In this document: piece by piece, positions 35,246 through 44,365 of the stretch
Layout: every line of letters begins with the position of its first letter
Numbering within the stretch: the first letter of the stretch is position 1
Assembly (NCBI RefSeq): GCF_000202835.1
Contig: NC_015186.1
Coordinates: 1,736,001 to 1,800,000 of the forward strand
Source of the DNA: Acidiphilium multivorum AIU301
GTDB taxonomy: Bacteria; Pseudomonadota; Alphaproteobacteria; Acetobacterales; Acetobacteraceae
Direction: 5' to 3'
Length of the DNA stretch: 64,000 nucleotides
Notes under the pieces: model-generated
Database searches by the model: none
Told to the model about the DNA's origin: nothing
The model's input: only the letters and a program-made list of their open reading frames with translations
Made by a program: the position numbers and the translations under genes

Positions 35246-36019
35246 ATGACCGACGCTTTCCGTGGCCGCCGCGCCCTCGTCACCGGGGCTTCCAGCGGCA
35301 TCGGCGCCGATCTTGCCCGCCAGCTCGCCCAGCGCGGCGCCGACCTCGTGCTCACCGCGCGGCGGCAGGACCGGCTCGATTCGCTGGCCGCCGAATGCCG
35401 CCTGTTCGGCGTCACCGCCGAAACCGCCGCCGCCGACCTCGCCGACGAGGCCGGCCGCCTCGCCCTGGCCGAGCGTTTCCCCACCATCGACATTCTGGTG
35501 AACAATGCCGGGCTCGGCGTCTTCGGCGCCTTCGCCGAAGCCGAATGGGCGCGGACCGAGGCGATGCTAGCGGTCAACATCACCGCCCTGACCCATCTCA
35601 CCCGGCTGTTCGCCACTCCCATGGCCGCGCGTGGCTGGGGCCGGATCATGATGGTCGCCTCCACCGCCGCCTTCCAGCCGGTGCCGCTCTACGCCGCCTA
35701 TGCCGCGACCAAATCCTATGTCCTCTCGCTCGGCGAATCGCTGAATGTCGAGTTGTCCGGGCGCGGCGTGCGCACCACGGTGCTCTGCCCCGGCGTCACC
35801 GAAACCGAGTTCTTCGACGCCGCCGGCCAGACCCGCTCCGCCTTCACCAGGCGCAGCGCGATGACCAGCGCCGAGGTCGCGCGGATCGGCATCGCGGCGC
35901 TGCTCGCCGGGCGCTCCAGCGTCGTCGCCGGGCGGAGCAACGCGGCGATGGCCTTCGGCACCCGCTTCGCGCCCCGCGGCCTCGCCGCCCGCCTCGCCTT
36001 CCGGATGATGAAGCCGTGA
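35246..36019 (+). CDS. Short-chain dehydrogenase/reductase
   Basis: 257 residues. TGASSGIGADLARQL (NAD(P) site), NNAGLGVFG, and the catalytic ASTAAFQPVPLYAAYAATKSY with Tyr and Lys. Substrate unknown. AAAGGAGA precedes the ATG. Its stop overlaps the NrtR-like regulator start (GTGA), so it is co-translated with an NAD regulator. Confidence 0.9.
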   Translation: MTDAFRGRRALVTGASSGIGADLARQLAQRGADLVLTARRQDRLDSLAAECRLFGVTAETAAADLADEAGRLALAERFPTIDILVNNAGLGVFGAFAEAEWARTEAMLAVNITALTHLTRLFATPMAARGWGRIMMVASTAAFQPVPLYAAYAATKSYVLSLGESLNVELSGRGVRTTVLCPGVTETEFFDAAGQTRSAFTRRSAMTSAEVARIGIAALLAGRSSVVAGRSNAAMAFGTRFAPRGLAARLAFRMMKP

Positions 36020-36912
36020 GCGGCGCCGCCGACCCGATCCATGCCGAACTGATCGCCGTCGTCGTCGCCGTCACCGACGCAACCCCCCGCGTCCTCACCC
36101 TGCTCGATGGCAGCGCCCTGCCCGCCGGCCCGCTCGAATCGGCCCATCGCTCGCTGCAGGCCGGGCTGCGCGACCGGGTGGAACGCCAGACCGGGCATCC
36201 GCTCGGCCATGTGGAGCAACTCTACACCTTCGCCGACGCCGGCCGCAGCCGCGCCGGGCGCAGCATCTCGATCTCCTACCTCGCCCTGAGCAGCGAGACG
36301 CGGGCGCGGCTCGGCGGCCAGGTCTCCTGGCAGGACTGGTACCGCTATTTTCCCTGGGAAGACCGCCGCACCGCGAACGACGCCCTGGCACGGATCGAAC
36401 CCGGCCTGCGAAGCTGGGCGGGCACGGAGCCGACGCGGCGCGCCCGCATCGCCCGCTGCTTCGGGCTCGACGGCGCGCCCTGGCAGGAGGATCTGGCGCT
36501 CGACCGCTACGAACTCCTCTACGAGGCCGGGCTGGTGCGCGAGGCCGCGCGCGACGGCCGGCCGGCGCATGGCGACTTCGCCCCGGGCGCGACGCTCGCC
36601 GCCGACCACCGGCGCATCCTCGCCACCGCGATCAGCCGGCTGCGCGCCCGGCTGCGCGCCCGGCCCGCCGTTTTCGAGTTGATGCCGGAGCGGTTTTCCC
36701 TGCTCGATCTGCAACGCTGCATTGAAGCCATCGGCGGCCAGCCCCTGCACAAGCAGAATTTCCGGCGCCTCATCGAAAGCCAGAACCTGCTGGAAGAAAC
36801 CGGAGACTTCGCGAATGGCCCGGGCCGCCCGGCCAAGCTGTTCCGCTTCCGCAGCGCCATCCGCGACGAACGGGCCATGACCGGCAGCCGCCCGCCGCTC
36901 TCCAGACCTTGA
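36016..36912 (+). CDS. nrtR: NrtR-like regulator of NAD synthesis (Nudix plus winged helix)
   Basis: 298 residues. The N-terminal two thirds resemble a Nudix domain that has lost the catalytic box, with the characteristic EQLYTFADAGRSRAGRSISI strand. The C-terminal part (about 205-280) looks like a winged helix (FSLLDLQRCIEAIGGQPLHK, then NFRRLIES). This is the layout of NrtR/NAD regulators, which use ADP-ribose or related metabolites as ligands. Located just upstream of nadABC, with two matching palindromes between. The GTG start overlaps the SDR stop. Confidence 0.8.
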   Translation: MSGAADPIHAELIAVVVAVTDATPRVLTLLDGSALPAGPLESAHRSLQAGLRDRVERQTGHPLGHVEQLYTFADAGRSRAGRSISISYLALSSETRARLGGQVSWQDWYRYFPWEDRRTANDALARIEPGLRSWAGTEPTRRARIARCFGLDGAPWQEDLALDRYELLYEAGLVREAARDGRPAHGDFAPGATLAADHRRILATAISRLRARLRARPAVFELMPERFSLLDLQRCIEAIGGQPLHKQNFRRLIESQNLLEETGDFANGPGRPAKLFRFRSAIRDERAMTGSRPPLSRP

Positions 36913-36917
36913 CCCCA

Positions 36918-36938
36918 TTATACTCACATCCACTATAA
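36918..36938. promoter_or_regulatory. Operator-like palindrome 1 upstream of nadA
   Basis: 21 bases with ends TTATA and TATAA around an ACTC core. It shares TTAT-CTC and the same length with site 2. It begins six bases after the regulator stop. Probable binding site for the NrtR-like protein; this is inference from pattern and context. Confidence 0.6.
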
Positions 36939-36981
36939 GAGGCGTCGAACCGGTCGATTTTCGCCCGGAAAACCGCTCATA

Positions 36982-37002
36982 ATATGCTCATATCGAGCAT
37001 AA
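36982..37002. promoter_or_regulatory. Operator-like palindrome 2 overlapping the nadA ribosome-binding site
   Basis: 21 bases built on ATGCTC-ATATC-GAGCAT. It ends in AA of the AAGGA Shine-Dalgarno of nadA, so binding here would block nadA expression. Similar in sequence to site 1, with centres 64 bases apart. Confidence 0.68.
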
Positions 37003-37012
37003 GGATGTGGCC

Positions 37013-37993
37013 ATGACCCTCGCCGCCGCCCCCATTCCCGCGCCGCTCGCGGCGCATGTCCCGCCCGCCGAATGGGCGCTGATGCAGGAGGACATCGCGG
37101 CGATCCGCGACCTCAAGCAGGCGCGCGACGCGATCATCCTCGCCCACAACTACCAGACGCCCGACATCTATCACGGCGTCGCCGACATCGTGGGCGACAG
37201 CCTCGCCCTCGCCCGCGAGGCGATGTCGGCGCGCGCATCGGTGATCGTCGTCGCCGGCGTGCATTTCATGGCCGAGACGGCGAAGCTGCTGAACCCGGAC
37301 AAGACGGTGCTGATCCCCGATTCCCGCGCCGGCTGCTCGCTCGCCGAAAGCATCACCGCCGCCGATGTCCGCAGCCTGCGCGCCCGCCATCCGGGCCTGC
37401 CGGTGATCGCCTATGTCAACACCTCCGCCGCGGTGAAGGCCGAGGTGGATTACTGCTGCACCTCCGCCAACGCCCGCAAGGTGGTCGAGCACGCCGCCCG
37501 CGCCGCAGGAACCGACGCGGTGATCATGCTGCCGGACCGCTTCCTCGCCGCCAACACCGCGCGCGAGACCGCCATCCGCATCATCGCCTGGGATGGCGCC
37601 TGCGAGGTGCACGAGCGCTTCACCGCCGCCGACATCGCGCAGGTGCGCCGGCAACATGACGGGGTCGCCGTCCTCGCCCATCCGGAATGCCCGGAGGAGG
37701 TGGTCGCCGCCGCCGATTTCGCCGGCTCCACCGCCGCCCTCGCCGACTACATCGCGCGCCACCGCCCCGCCCGCGCCGCGCTGATCACCGAATGCTCGAT
37801 GGCCGACAACATCGCCGCCGCCAGCCCGGGAACCACCTTCGTCAAGCCCTGCAATCTCTGCCCGCACATGAAGCGCATCACCCTGGCCGGCATTCGCCGC
37901 GCGCTGGAAACCATGACCGAACCGGTGACGATCGCCCCCGCCCTCGCCGCCCCGGCCCGCGCGGCGGTCGAGCGGATGCTCGCGATACCTTGA
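37013..37993 (+). CDS. nadA: Quinolinate synthase
   Basis: Condenses iminoaspartate with dihydroxyacetone phosphate to quinolinate, using a [4Fe-4S] cluster. 326 residues. [34 protein letters not shown] and the cluster cysteines ([20 protein letters not shown] regions) are seen. The ATG at 37013 follows AAGGA by seven bases. nadB starts on its stop (TGATG). Confidence 0.96.
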   Translation: MTLAAAPIPAPLAAHVPPAEWALMQEDIAAIRDLKQARDAIILAHNYQTPDIYHGVADIVGDSLALAREAMSARASVIVVAGVHFMAETAKLLNPDKTVLIPDSRAGCSLAESITAADVRSLRARHPGLPVIAYVNTSAAVKAEVDYCCTSANARKVVEHAARAAGTDAVIMLPDRFLAANTARETAIRIIAWDGACEVHERFTAADIAQVRRQHDGVAVLAHPECPEEVVAAADFAGSTAALADYIARHRPARAALITECSMADNIAAASPGTTFVKPCNLCPHMKRITLAGIRRALETMTEPVTIAPALAAPARAAVERMLAIP

Positions 37994-39474
37994 TGGCGGA
38001 TGCTCGCGATCCCATGAACGCCCCGATCATCATCGGCGCCGGCCTCGCCGGCCTCGCCGCCGCCCTGGCCGCCGCGCCGCGTCCGGTGCGGCTGCTCACC
38101 GCCGGCACGCTCGATGCCGGCGCCGCCAGTCTCTGGGCCCAGGGCGGCATCGCCGCCGCCATCGGCGCCGACGACTCCATCGACCTGCACATCGCCGACA
38201 CGCTCGCCGCCGGCGACGGGCTGTGCGACGCCGCCGCCGTCTCCCGCATCATCACCGGGGGGCCGCTCGTGATCGAGGCCCTGCGCGCCCACGGCGTGCG
38301 CTTCGATGCCGGGCTCGGACTCGAAGCCGCCCATGCGCGCCGGCGGATCAGCCATGTGAAGGATGCCACCGGCCACGCCGTGACCACCGCCCTCGCCGCC
38401 GCCGTGCGCGCCGCACCGCATGTCACGATCATCGAACACGCCCGCGCCGTGGCGCTCGATGTCGCGGAGAACCGGGTGCGCGGCCTCTGGGCCGAGACCG
38501 CCGGCGGCCTCGTCCATCTCCCCGCCGCCGCCGTGCTGATCGCAACCGGCGGCGTCGGCGCGCTGTGGCGGCACACCAGCACCCCGCCGGGCGCCGACGG
38601 CACCGGCCTCGCCCTCGCCGCGCGCGCCGGCGCCGTGCTGCGCGACCTCGAATTCGTCCAGTTCCACCCGACCGGCCTCGATTCCGGCGCCACGCCGATG
38701 CCGCTGATCTCCGAGGCCGTGCGCGGCGAGGGCGCCATCCTGACCGACGAGACCGGCCACCGCTTCACCGACGAACTCGCCCCGCGCGACGAAGTCGCCC
38801 GCGCCATTGTCCGCCATCTCGCCGAGGGCCATCGCGTCAGGCTCGACGCCACGCGTCTCGGCGCCGGCTTCGCCGCCCGCTTCCCGACGATCGACGCCGC
38901 CTGCCGCGCCGCCGGGATCGATCCCGCCCGCCAGCCGATCCCGGTGCGCCCGGTCGCGCATTACCACATGGGCGGCATCGCCGTGGACGCGCGGGGCCGC
39001 GCGAGCGTGGACGGGCTCTACGCCGCCGGCGAGGCCGCCTGCACCGGGCTGCACGGCGCGAACCGCCTGGCCAGCAACTCGCTGCTCGAAGCCTTCGTCA
39101 CCGGCACCGATGCCGGAACCGCGCTCGCCGGCGAACCCGATGCGGCCGCGACGACCGCGCCCGCCGCCCCGCCGCGCCGCGTCCCGCCGCCGGCGCTGGT
39201 GCGCGACCTCGTCAGCCGCCATCTCGGCGTGCTGCGCGACGCCGCCGGCCTGTCCCACCTGATCGAGCGCCTCGCCCCGCTGGCGCCCGCGCACGATGCC
39301 GCGCTGATCGGCCTGATGATCGGCGTCGCGGCGCTCCACCGCGCCGAAAGCCGCGGCGCCCATGCGCGGACCGACGCGCCCTCCCGCGCCGCGCAGCCGC
39401 GCCATTCCGATCTCACCCAGGCGGCCGCCCTCGCCCGCGCCGCCGCCCTCGCGCAAAGGCCCCACGCCGCATGA
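37993..39474 (+). CDS. nadB: L-aspartate oxidase
   Basis: FAD enzyme that oxidises aspartate to iminoaspartate for NadA. 493 residues. [18 protein letters not shown] (FAD site), [16 protein letters not shown], and [17 protein letters not shown] with [23 protein letters not shown] are typical. The ATG at 37993 overlaps the nadA stop; a second ATG at 38014 is possible. Ends with a four-base overlap to nadC. Confidence 0.95.
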   Translation: MADARDPMNAPIIIGAGLAGLAAALAAAPRPVRLLTAGTLDAGAASLWAQGGIAAAIGADDSIDLHIADTLAAGDGLCDAAAVSRIITGGPLVIEALRAHGVRFDAGLGLEAAHARRRISHVKDATGHAVTTALAAAVRAAPHVTIIEHARAVALDVAENRVRGLWAETAGGLVHLPAAAVLIATGGVGALWRHTSTPPGADGTGLALAARAGAVLRDLEFVQFHPTGLDSGATPMPLISEAVRGEGAILTDETGHRFTDELAPRDEVARAIVRHLAEGHRVRLDATRLGAGFAARFPTIDAACRAAGIDPARQPIPVRPVAHYHMGGIAVDARGRASVDGLYAAGEAACTGLHGANRLASNSLLEAFVTGTDAGTALAGEPDAAATTAPAAPPRRVPPPALVRDLVSRHLGVLRDAAGLSHLIERLAPLAPAHDAALIGLMIGVAALHRAESRGAHARTDAPSRAAQPRHSDLTQAAALARAAALAQRPHAA

Positions 39475-40316
39475 CCCCGTTGCCCCGCATCATGATCGAA
39501 CCCGCGGTCCGCGCCGCCCTGCTCGAGGATCTCGGCCGCGCCGGCGACATCACCGCCGAGGCGGTGATCCCGGACGACAGCCGCGCCGCCGTCGCCTTCG
39601 TCGCCCGCGAGCCGGGGACGATCGCCGGCCTCGGCTGCGCCGCCATCGCCTTCGACCTGCTCGATCCATCGCTGGCGCTCGACATCCTCATCCCGGATGG
39701 CAGCGCCGTCGCGCCCGGCGACGTGATCGCGCGGATCGAGGGGAAGGCGCGCGCCATCCTCTCCGCCGAGCGGACGGCGCTCAACTTTCTCGGCCAGCTT
39801 TCGGGCGTCGCTACCGCCACAGCCGGCATCGCTGCCGCGATCGCCCATACCGGGGCGCGGATCACCTGCACGCGCAAGACCATTCCCGGCCTACGGGCCT
39901 TGCAGAAATACGCCGTGCGCTGCGGCGGCGGCGCCAATCACCGCTTCGGGCTCGACGACGCGGTGCTGATCAAGGACAACCACATCGCCATCGCCGGCGG
40001 CGTCGGCCTCGCGGTGCGCCGCGCCCGTGCCGCGGTCGGCCATCTGGTGAAGATCGAATGCGAGGTCGACCGGCTCGACCAGCTCGCCGAGGCGCTGGAG
40101 GCCGGGGCGGATGCCGTCCTGCTCGACAACATGGACCCCGCCACGCTGCGCCGCGCCGTCGCGATGGCGAAGGGCCGCGCGATCACCGAGGCCTCCGGCC
40201 GGATCACCCCGGAGAGCGCCCCCGCCATCGCCGAAACCGGGGTCGACCTGATCTCGGCGGGGTGGCTCACCCACAGCGCGCGGGTGCTGGATATCGGGCT
40301 CGATTTCATGACATAA
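39471..40316 (+). CDS. nadC: Quinolinate phosphoribosyltransferase
   Basis: Converts quinolinate and PRPP to nicotinate mononucleotide. 281 residues. [48 protein letters not shown] and [16 protein letters not shown] are diagnostic. ATG overlaps the nadB stop (ATGA). nadA-nadB-nadC are one tight operon. Confidence 0.96.
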   Translation: MTPLPRIMIEPAVRAALLEDLGRAGDITAEAVIPDDSRAAVAFVAREPGTIAGLGCAAIAFDLLDPSLALDILIPDGSAVAPGDVIARIEGKARAILSAERTALNFLGQLSGVATATAGIAAAIAHTGARITCTRKTIPGLRALQKYAVRCGGGANHRFGLDDAVLIKDNHIAIAGGVGLAVRRARAAVGHLVKIECEVDRLDQLAEALEAGADAVLLDNMDPATLRRAVAMAKGRAITEASGRITPESAPAIAETGVDLISAGWLTHSARVLDIGLDFMT

Positions 40317-40322
40317 GCGCGC

Positions 40323-40805
40323 ATGAACCGCGCTCCCTTCACCATCGCCGTCCTGCTCGGTATCGCCGGGCTGATCCCCTTCCTCGCCGGCCTCGCCGTC
40401 ATCGTCACCGACCCGACGCGCGCCCCGCTCGCGACCACGGTGATGATCGATTACGGCGCCTGCATCCTCGCCTTTCTGGGCGCGGTGCACTGGGGCTTCG
40501 CGCTGGAGCCGGGCGGCGTGGTTCCCGAGGCGCGGCTGAACAACCAGCGCCTGCTGTTCGGCGTGCTGCCGGCGCTGGTCGGCTGGCTGGCGCTGCTCGT
40601 CCTCTCGCTGGCGCAGGCCCCGCGCCTCGCCATCGCGATCCTGATCGCCGGCTTCTTCGCCACCATCGTGGCAGAGACGGTCGGGCGCGGGCGCGACATC
40701 GTGCCGGGGAACTACCTCGCCCTGCGCTGGGCGATCTCGATCGTCGTGCTCGCGGTGCTGATCGTCGCGCTGTTCATCGAGGCGGTGGGCATGCGCCAGG
40801 GCTGA
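40323..40805 (+). CDS. DUF3429 family membrane protein
   Basis: 160 residues with five predicted membrane segments. YGACILAFLGAVHWGFAL is the characteristic stretch of the DUF3429 family. No function is known. It starts six bases after nadC and is probably in the same transcript. Confidence 0.82.
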   Translation: MNRAPFTIAVLLGIAGLIPFLAGLAVIVTDPTRAPLATTVMIDYGACILAFLGAVHWGFALEPGGVVPEARLNNQRLLFGVLPALVGWLALLVLSLAQAPRLAIAILIAGFFATIVAETVGRGRDIVPGNYLALRWAISIVVLAVLIVALFIEAVGMRQG

Positions 40806-40906
40806 GCCTCCCGGATGAACGCAATTTCATCCGGCGGTAAAGCGCCATCGCCGAATTCCGCCGCATTCTCCTGCCAGATTGCGATCATCGATCAGGAGAT
40901 GCCTAC

Positions 40907-41209
40907 ATGAAGCGAACCAGCATCATCGTCGGCGGCGCGATGGCCGCCTGTGTCGCCTTCGCCGCGACCGGCGTCGCCCACGCGGACTGGGATGGCGGCC
41001 CGAGCTTTTCGATCGGCATCGCCGGTCCGCCGGCCTATTACGCGCCGCCCCCGCCGGTCTATTACGCGCCGCCGCCGCCGCCCCGCTATTACGCGCCGCC
41101 GCCGCCAGCCTATTATGCGCCGCCGCCGCCGGCCTACTACGCGCCATCCTTCCCGGCAGGCCTGTCCTTCGGCTTCAGCCTGCCGCTCGGCGGCGACGAC
41201 GATCGCTGA
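40907..41209 (+). CDS. Secreted Tyr/Pro-repeat protein
   Basis: 100 residues. Signal peptide (about 1-26, ending VAHA), then a low-complexity core with five YYAP units separated by proline runs, ending in FGFSLPLGGDDDR. Such exported repeat proteins are common in alphaproteobacteria and usually have no known function. AGGAG precedes the ATG. Confidence 0.75.
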   Translation: MKRTSIIVGGAMAACVAFAATGVAHADWDGGPSFSIGIAGPPAYYAPPPPVYYAPPPPPRYYAPPPPAYYAPPPPAYYAPSFPAGLSFGFSLPLGGDDDR

Positions 41210-41221
41210 TCACACCGGGCA

Positions 41222-41980
41222 TCACACCGGCGGTTCGCCCCGGACCGGCGTGATGCCCTCCGCCGCGATCAGCGACTCCGCCTCGCCGATCGCGGCCTCC
41301 AGCGCCTCGACATCCGTGCCCTTGACGACGACGGCCACCCCGCTGCCGGACTCGCGGTAGAACGGATAGCTGCCGACATCGACCTGCGGGTACCGCGCCT
41401 GGATGGCCGACAGCCCGGCGGCGATGCTGCCTTCCTTCACCCGCAGCCCGTGCACCGCCCGCATCGCGATCGGCGTGCCGCGCGCCAGCACCGTCTCCAG
41501 CCCCGCGAACATCGCCTGCATGATCCGCGGCACGCCGGCCATCACATGCACGTTGCCGATGGAGAACCCCGGCGCGATCGAGACCGAGTTGGGAATCGGC
41601 ACGGCGCCGCGCGGCAGCATCGCCATGCGCTGCCGCGCCTCGTTGAACTGCTCGCGGCCGAGATGCCGCTCCAGCGCGTCCCAGCTTTCCTGGTGCTTTT
41701 CCCAGGGCACGCCGAAGGCGGCGGCGATGCACTCGCTGGTGATGTCGTCATGCGTCGGCCCGATGCCGCCGGTGGTGAACACGTTGTCATAGGCGGCGCG
41801 CAGCTCATTGACCGCGCGGATGATCCGCTCGGCGACATCCGGCACCACCCGCACCTCTTCCAGCCGGTGGCCGAGCGCGGCCAGGCGGCCGGCGATGAAT
41901 TTCGTGTTCACGTCCTGCGTCCGGCCGGAGAGGATCTCGTTGCCGATGATCAGGATGGCGGCGGTGGGATTGCTGGGCAT
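41222..41980 (-). CDS. CinA-like molybdopterin-binding-domain protein
   Basis: 252 residues matching the N-terminal domain of CinA (competence/damage-inducible protein A): AAILIIGNEILSGRTQDVNT, TTGGIGPTHDDITSECIA, PGFSIGNVHVMAGVPRIM. It lacks the C-terminal NMN deamidase (PncC) domain. The start at 41980 has GGGAGAC upstream. Lies 14 bases after the GNAT-MutT gene on the same strand. Confidence 0.88.
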   Translation of the reverse strand: MPSNPTAAILIIGNEILSGRTQDVNTKFIAGRLAALGHRLEEVRVVPDVAERIIRAVNELRAAYDNVFTTGGIGPTHDDITSECIAAAFGVPWEKHQESWDALERHLGREQFNEARQRMAMLPRGAVPIPNSVSIAPGFSIGNVHVMAGVPRIMQAMFAGLETVLARGTPIAMRAVHGLRVKEGSIAAGLSAIQARYPQVDVGSYPFYRESGSGVAVVVKGTDVEALEAAIGEAESLIAAEGITPVRGEPPV

Positions 41981-41994
41981 GTCGGTCTCCCGGA

Positions 41995-42984
41995 TCACAG
42001 AAAATCGCGCAGCAGCGGCAGCAGCGGTCGGTCGGCCGGCGGCATCGGATATTCGTCGAGCCGGTCCGGCGGCACCCAGGCCAGCGCCTGGCCCTCGCGC
42101 GGCTCGGGCGTGCCGCTCCAGCGGCGGGCGAGGTAGAGCGGCATCAGCAGATGGAACTGGTCATAGGCGTGCGAGGCGAAGGCGAACGGGGCGACATCCT
42201 CCTCGCGGAGCAAAATGCCGAGTTCCTCCTCCATCTCCCGCACCAGCGCCCGTTCGGGGGTTTCGCCGGGTGCGAGCTTGCCGCCCGGAAACTCCCACAG
42301 CCCGGCCATCTTCTTGCCGGGCGGGCGGCGGGCGAGCAGGATCCGCCCCTCGATATCGACCAGCGCGCAGGCGGCCACGAGCACCAGCGGCTTCGCGGCG
42401 GCGGGCGCGGCCACCGGCTCGGGCGCGGCAAGGTGGCGCAGCGCCAGCGCCTCCCGGGTGATCGCGTAACGCATCACCGGCAGGCTCGCGCCGGGCTGGC
42501 CGATGAACTTCGCATGGCCGCGCCCCGTCGGGCTGAACCCGGCGCGTTCGAGCAGCGCGATCGACGCCGCGTTGTCGGCGGCCACCGTCGCCTCGATCGT
42601 CGCGATCGGCAGCTCGGCGAACCCCCAGTGCAGCAGCTCGGCGACGGCCGCCCCCGCATGGCCGCGGCGCCAGAACCGGCGGCCGATCCAGTATCCCAGC
42701 GCAGCGCTGCCCCGCGCGGCATCGAGGCGCAGCCCGGCGCTGCCGATCATGCTGCCATCCGCATCGAGAATCGCGAATTCGTGGGCGCGCCCGGCGGCAC
42801 GGTCGGCCACCGCCGCGGCCACCCAGGCCTCGGCGGTCTCCAGCGGGTAGGGAAACGGCGCTTCCGGCAGCCGGCGGCAAATGTCCCAGTCGTTGATGAG
42901 CTGGTGGAAGCGGGCGGCATCCTCCTGCTGAAGCGGCCGCAGCACGGCCGTTCCGACGGTTTCCCTGGTGGCGCTATCCGGCAC
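41995..42984 (-). CDS. Fused GNAT acetyltransferase and MutT/Nudix hydrolase
   Basis: 329 residues. N-terminal GNAT domain (about 15-165) with GYWIGRRFWRRGHAGAAVAE, the acetyl-CoA loop, and ATVAADNAASIALLERAGF. C-terminal Nudix domain (about 190-329) with box GGKLAPGETPERALVREMEE followed by ELG, all catalytic residues present; it resembles 8-oxo-dGTP diphosphatase MutT. Start uncertain: GTG at 42984 with GGGGG six bases upstream, or GTG at 42999. Transcribed divergently from proA. Confidence 0.85.
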   Translation of the reverse strand: MPDSATRETVGTAVLRPLQQEDAARFHQLINDWDICRRLPEAPFPYPLETAEAWVAAAVADRAAGRAHEFAILDADGSMIGSAGLRLDAARGSAALGYWIGRRFWRRGHAGAAVAELLHWGFAELPIATIEATVAADNAASIALLERAGFSPTGRGHAKFIGQPGASLPVMRYAITREALALRHLAAPEPVAAPAAAKPLVLVAACALVDIEGRILLARRPPGKKMAGLWEFPGGKLAPGETPERALVREMEEELGILLREEDVAPFAFASHAYDQFHLLMPLYLARRWSGTPEPREGQALAWVPPDRLDEYPMPPADRPLLPLLRDFL

Positions 42985-43102
42985 GCAAAACCCCCGCACT
43001 GTCTCCTGGCCGCACCGGGATAGCTTGTCCGGCGCGCGGCCGAAAGGGCGATCCACGGTTTGACGGTTGATTTGCCGGCCGCGGGCGCGCAATTCTCCCA
43101 TC

Positions 43103-44365
43103 ATGGATACCGCGACCCCCTCAGCCGAAGCCATCCTCCGCACCGCCGCCGGCCGGGCGCGCGCCGCCATGCGCAGCCTCGCGGCGATGCCGGCGGCCCG
43201 GCGCGATGGCGCGCTGCGCGCCGCCGCCGCCGAGCTGCGCATTCACGCCGTGAACATCCTCGCCGCCAATGCGCGCGACCTCGACAGTTTCGAGGGCCCG
43301 TCGGCGATGCGCGACCGGCTGCTGCTGAACGAGGCGCGCATCGAGGCGATCGCCGCCGGAATCGACGCCATCGCCGACCTGCCCGATCCGCTCGCCGGCA
43401 GCCTCGCCGAATGGACGCGCCCCAACGGCCTCGTCATCCGCCGCGTGCCGCAGCCGCTCGGCGTGATCGGCATGATCTACGAAAGCCGCCCCAATGTCGG
43501 CGCCGATGCCGCGGCGATCTGCATCAAGTCGGGCAACGCGGTGATCCTGCGCGGCGGCTCCGAAAGCTATCATTCGAACACCGCGATCTATCTCGCGATG
43601 ACCAAGGGCCTGCGCCAGGCCGGATTTCCCGACGGCACCGTGCAGATCGCCCCGAATATCGACCGCGCCTTCGTCGCCGCGATGCTGGGCGCCTCCGGGC
43701 AGATCGACCTCATCATCCCGCGCGGCGGCAAGTCGCTGGTCGAGCGCGTGCAGCGCGAGGCAAGGGTGCCCGTGCTCGCCCATGCCGAGGGGCTCAACCA
43801 CACCTACATCCACGCCGAGGCCGATGCCGAGATGGCCCGAACCGTGCTCGCCAACGCGAAAATGCGCCGGACCGGCATCTGCGGCGCCACCGAAACCCTG
43901 CTGATCGACGCGGCGATCGCCCCCGCCCTGCTGCCGCGCCTCATCGAGGATCTCGCCGCCCTTGGCTGCGGCTTCCGTGCCGACGACCGCGCGCGGGCGA
44001 TCGTGCCGAGCCTGCCGGCCGCCGGCCCGGCGGATTTCGACACCGAATGGCTCGACGCGATGCTCTCGGTCAGCGTCGTCGACGATCTCGATGCAGCGCT
44101 CGACCACATCGCCCGGCACGGCTCGTCGCATACCGAGGCGATCGTCACCGAAAACGCCGATGCCGCCGCCCGCTTCCTCGCCGGCACCGACAGCGCGGTG
44201 GCGATGTGGAACGCCTCGACCCAGTTCTGCGACGGCGGCGAATTCGGCTTCGGCGCCGAGATCGGCATCGCCACCGGGCGAATCCACGCCCGCGGCCCGA
44301 TCGGCCCGGCGCAGCTGACGACCTTCCGCTATCACGTCGTCGGCACCGGCCAGGTGCGTCCCTGA
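43103..44365 (+). CDS. proA: Gamma-glutamyl phosphate reductase
   Basis: Second step of proline synthesis, NADPH reduction of glutamyl phosphate. 420 residues. RRVPQPLGVIGMIYESRPNV, IPRGGKSLVERVQ and the catalytic Cys in RRTGICGATETLLID are present. The usual partner proB is not in the window. nadD begins on its stop codon. Confidence 0.96.
   Translation: MDTATPSAEAILRTAAGRARAAMRSLAAMPAARRDGALRAAAAELRIHAVNILAANARDLDSFEGPSAMRDRLLLNEARIEAIAAGIDAIADLPDPLAGSLAEWTRPNGLVIRRVPQPLGVIGMIYESRPNVGADAAAICIKSGNAVILRGGSESYHSNTAIYLAMTKGLRQAGFPDGTVQIAPNIDRAFVAAMLGASGQIDLIIPRGGKSLVERVQREARVPVLAHAEGLNHTYIHAEADAEMARTVLANAKMRRTGICGATETLLIDAAIAPALLPRLIEDLAALGCGFRADDRARAIVPSLPAAGPADFDTEWLDAMLSVSVVDDLDAALDHIARHGSSHTEAIVTENADAAARFLAGTDSAVAMWNASTQFCDGGEFGFGAEIGIATGRIHARGPIGPAQLTTFRYHVVGTGQVRP

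Noticed and set aside
37747-39465. A 572-codon open frame on the minus strand
   Set aside because: Antisense to nadB, which is certain. Gly/Ala/Arg-rich with no motif.
41036-41150. Short tandem repeats considered as a CRISPR-like array
   Set aside because: The repeats are codon repeats inside a signal-peptide protein (YYAP-proline units), with no spacers.
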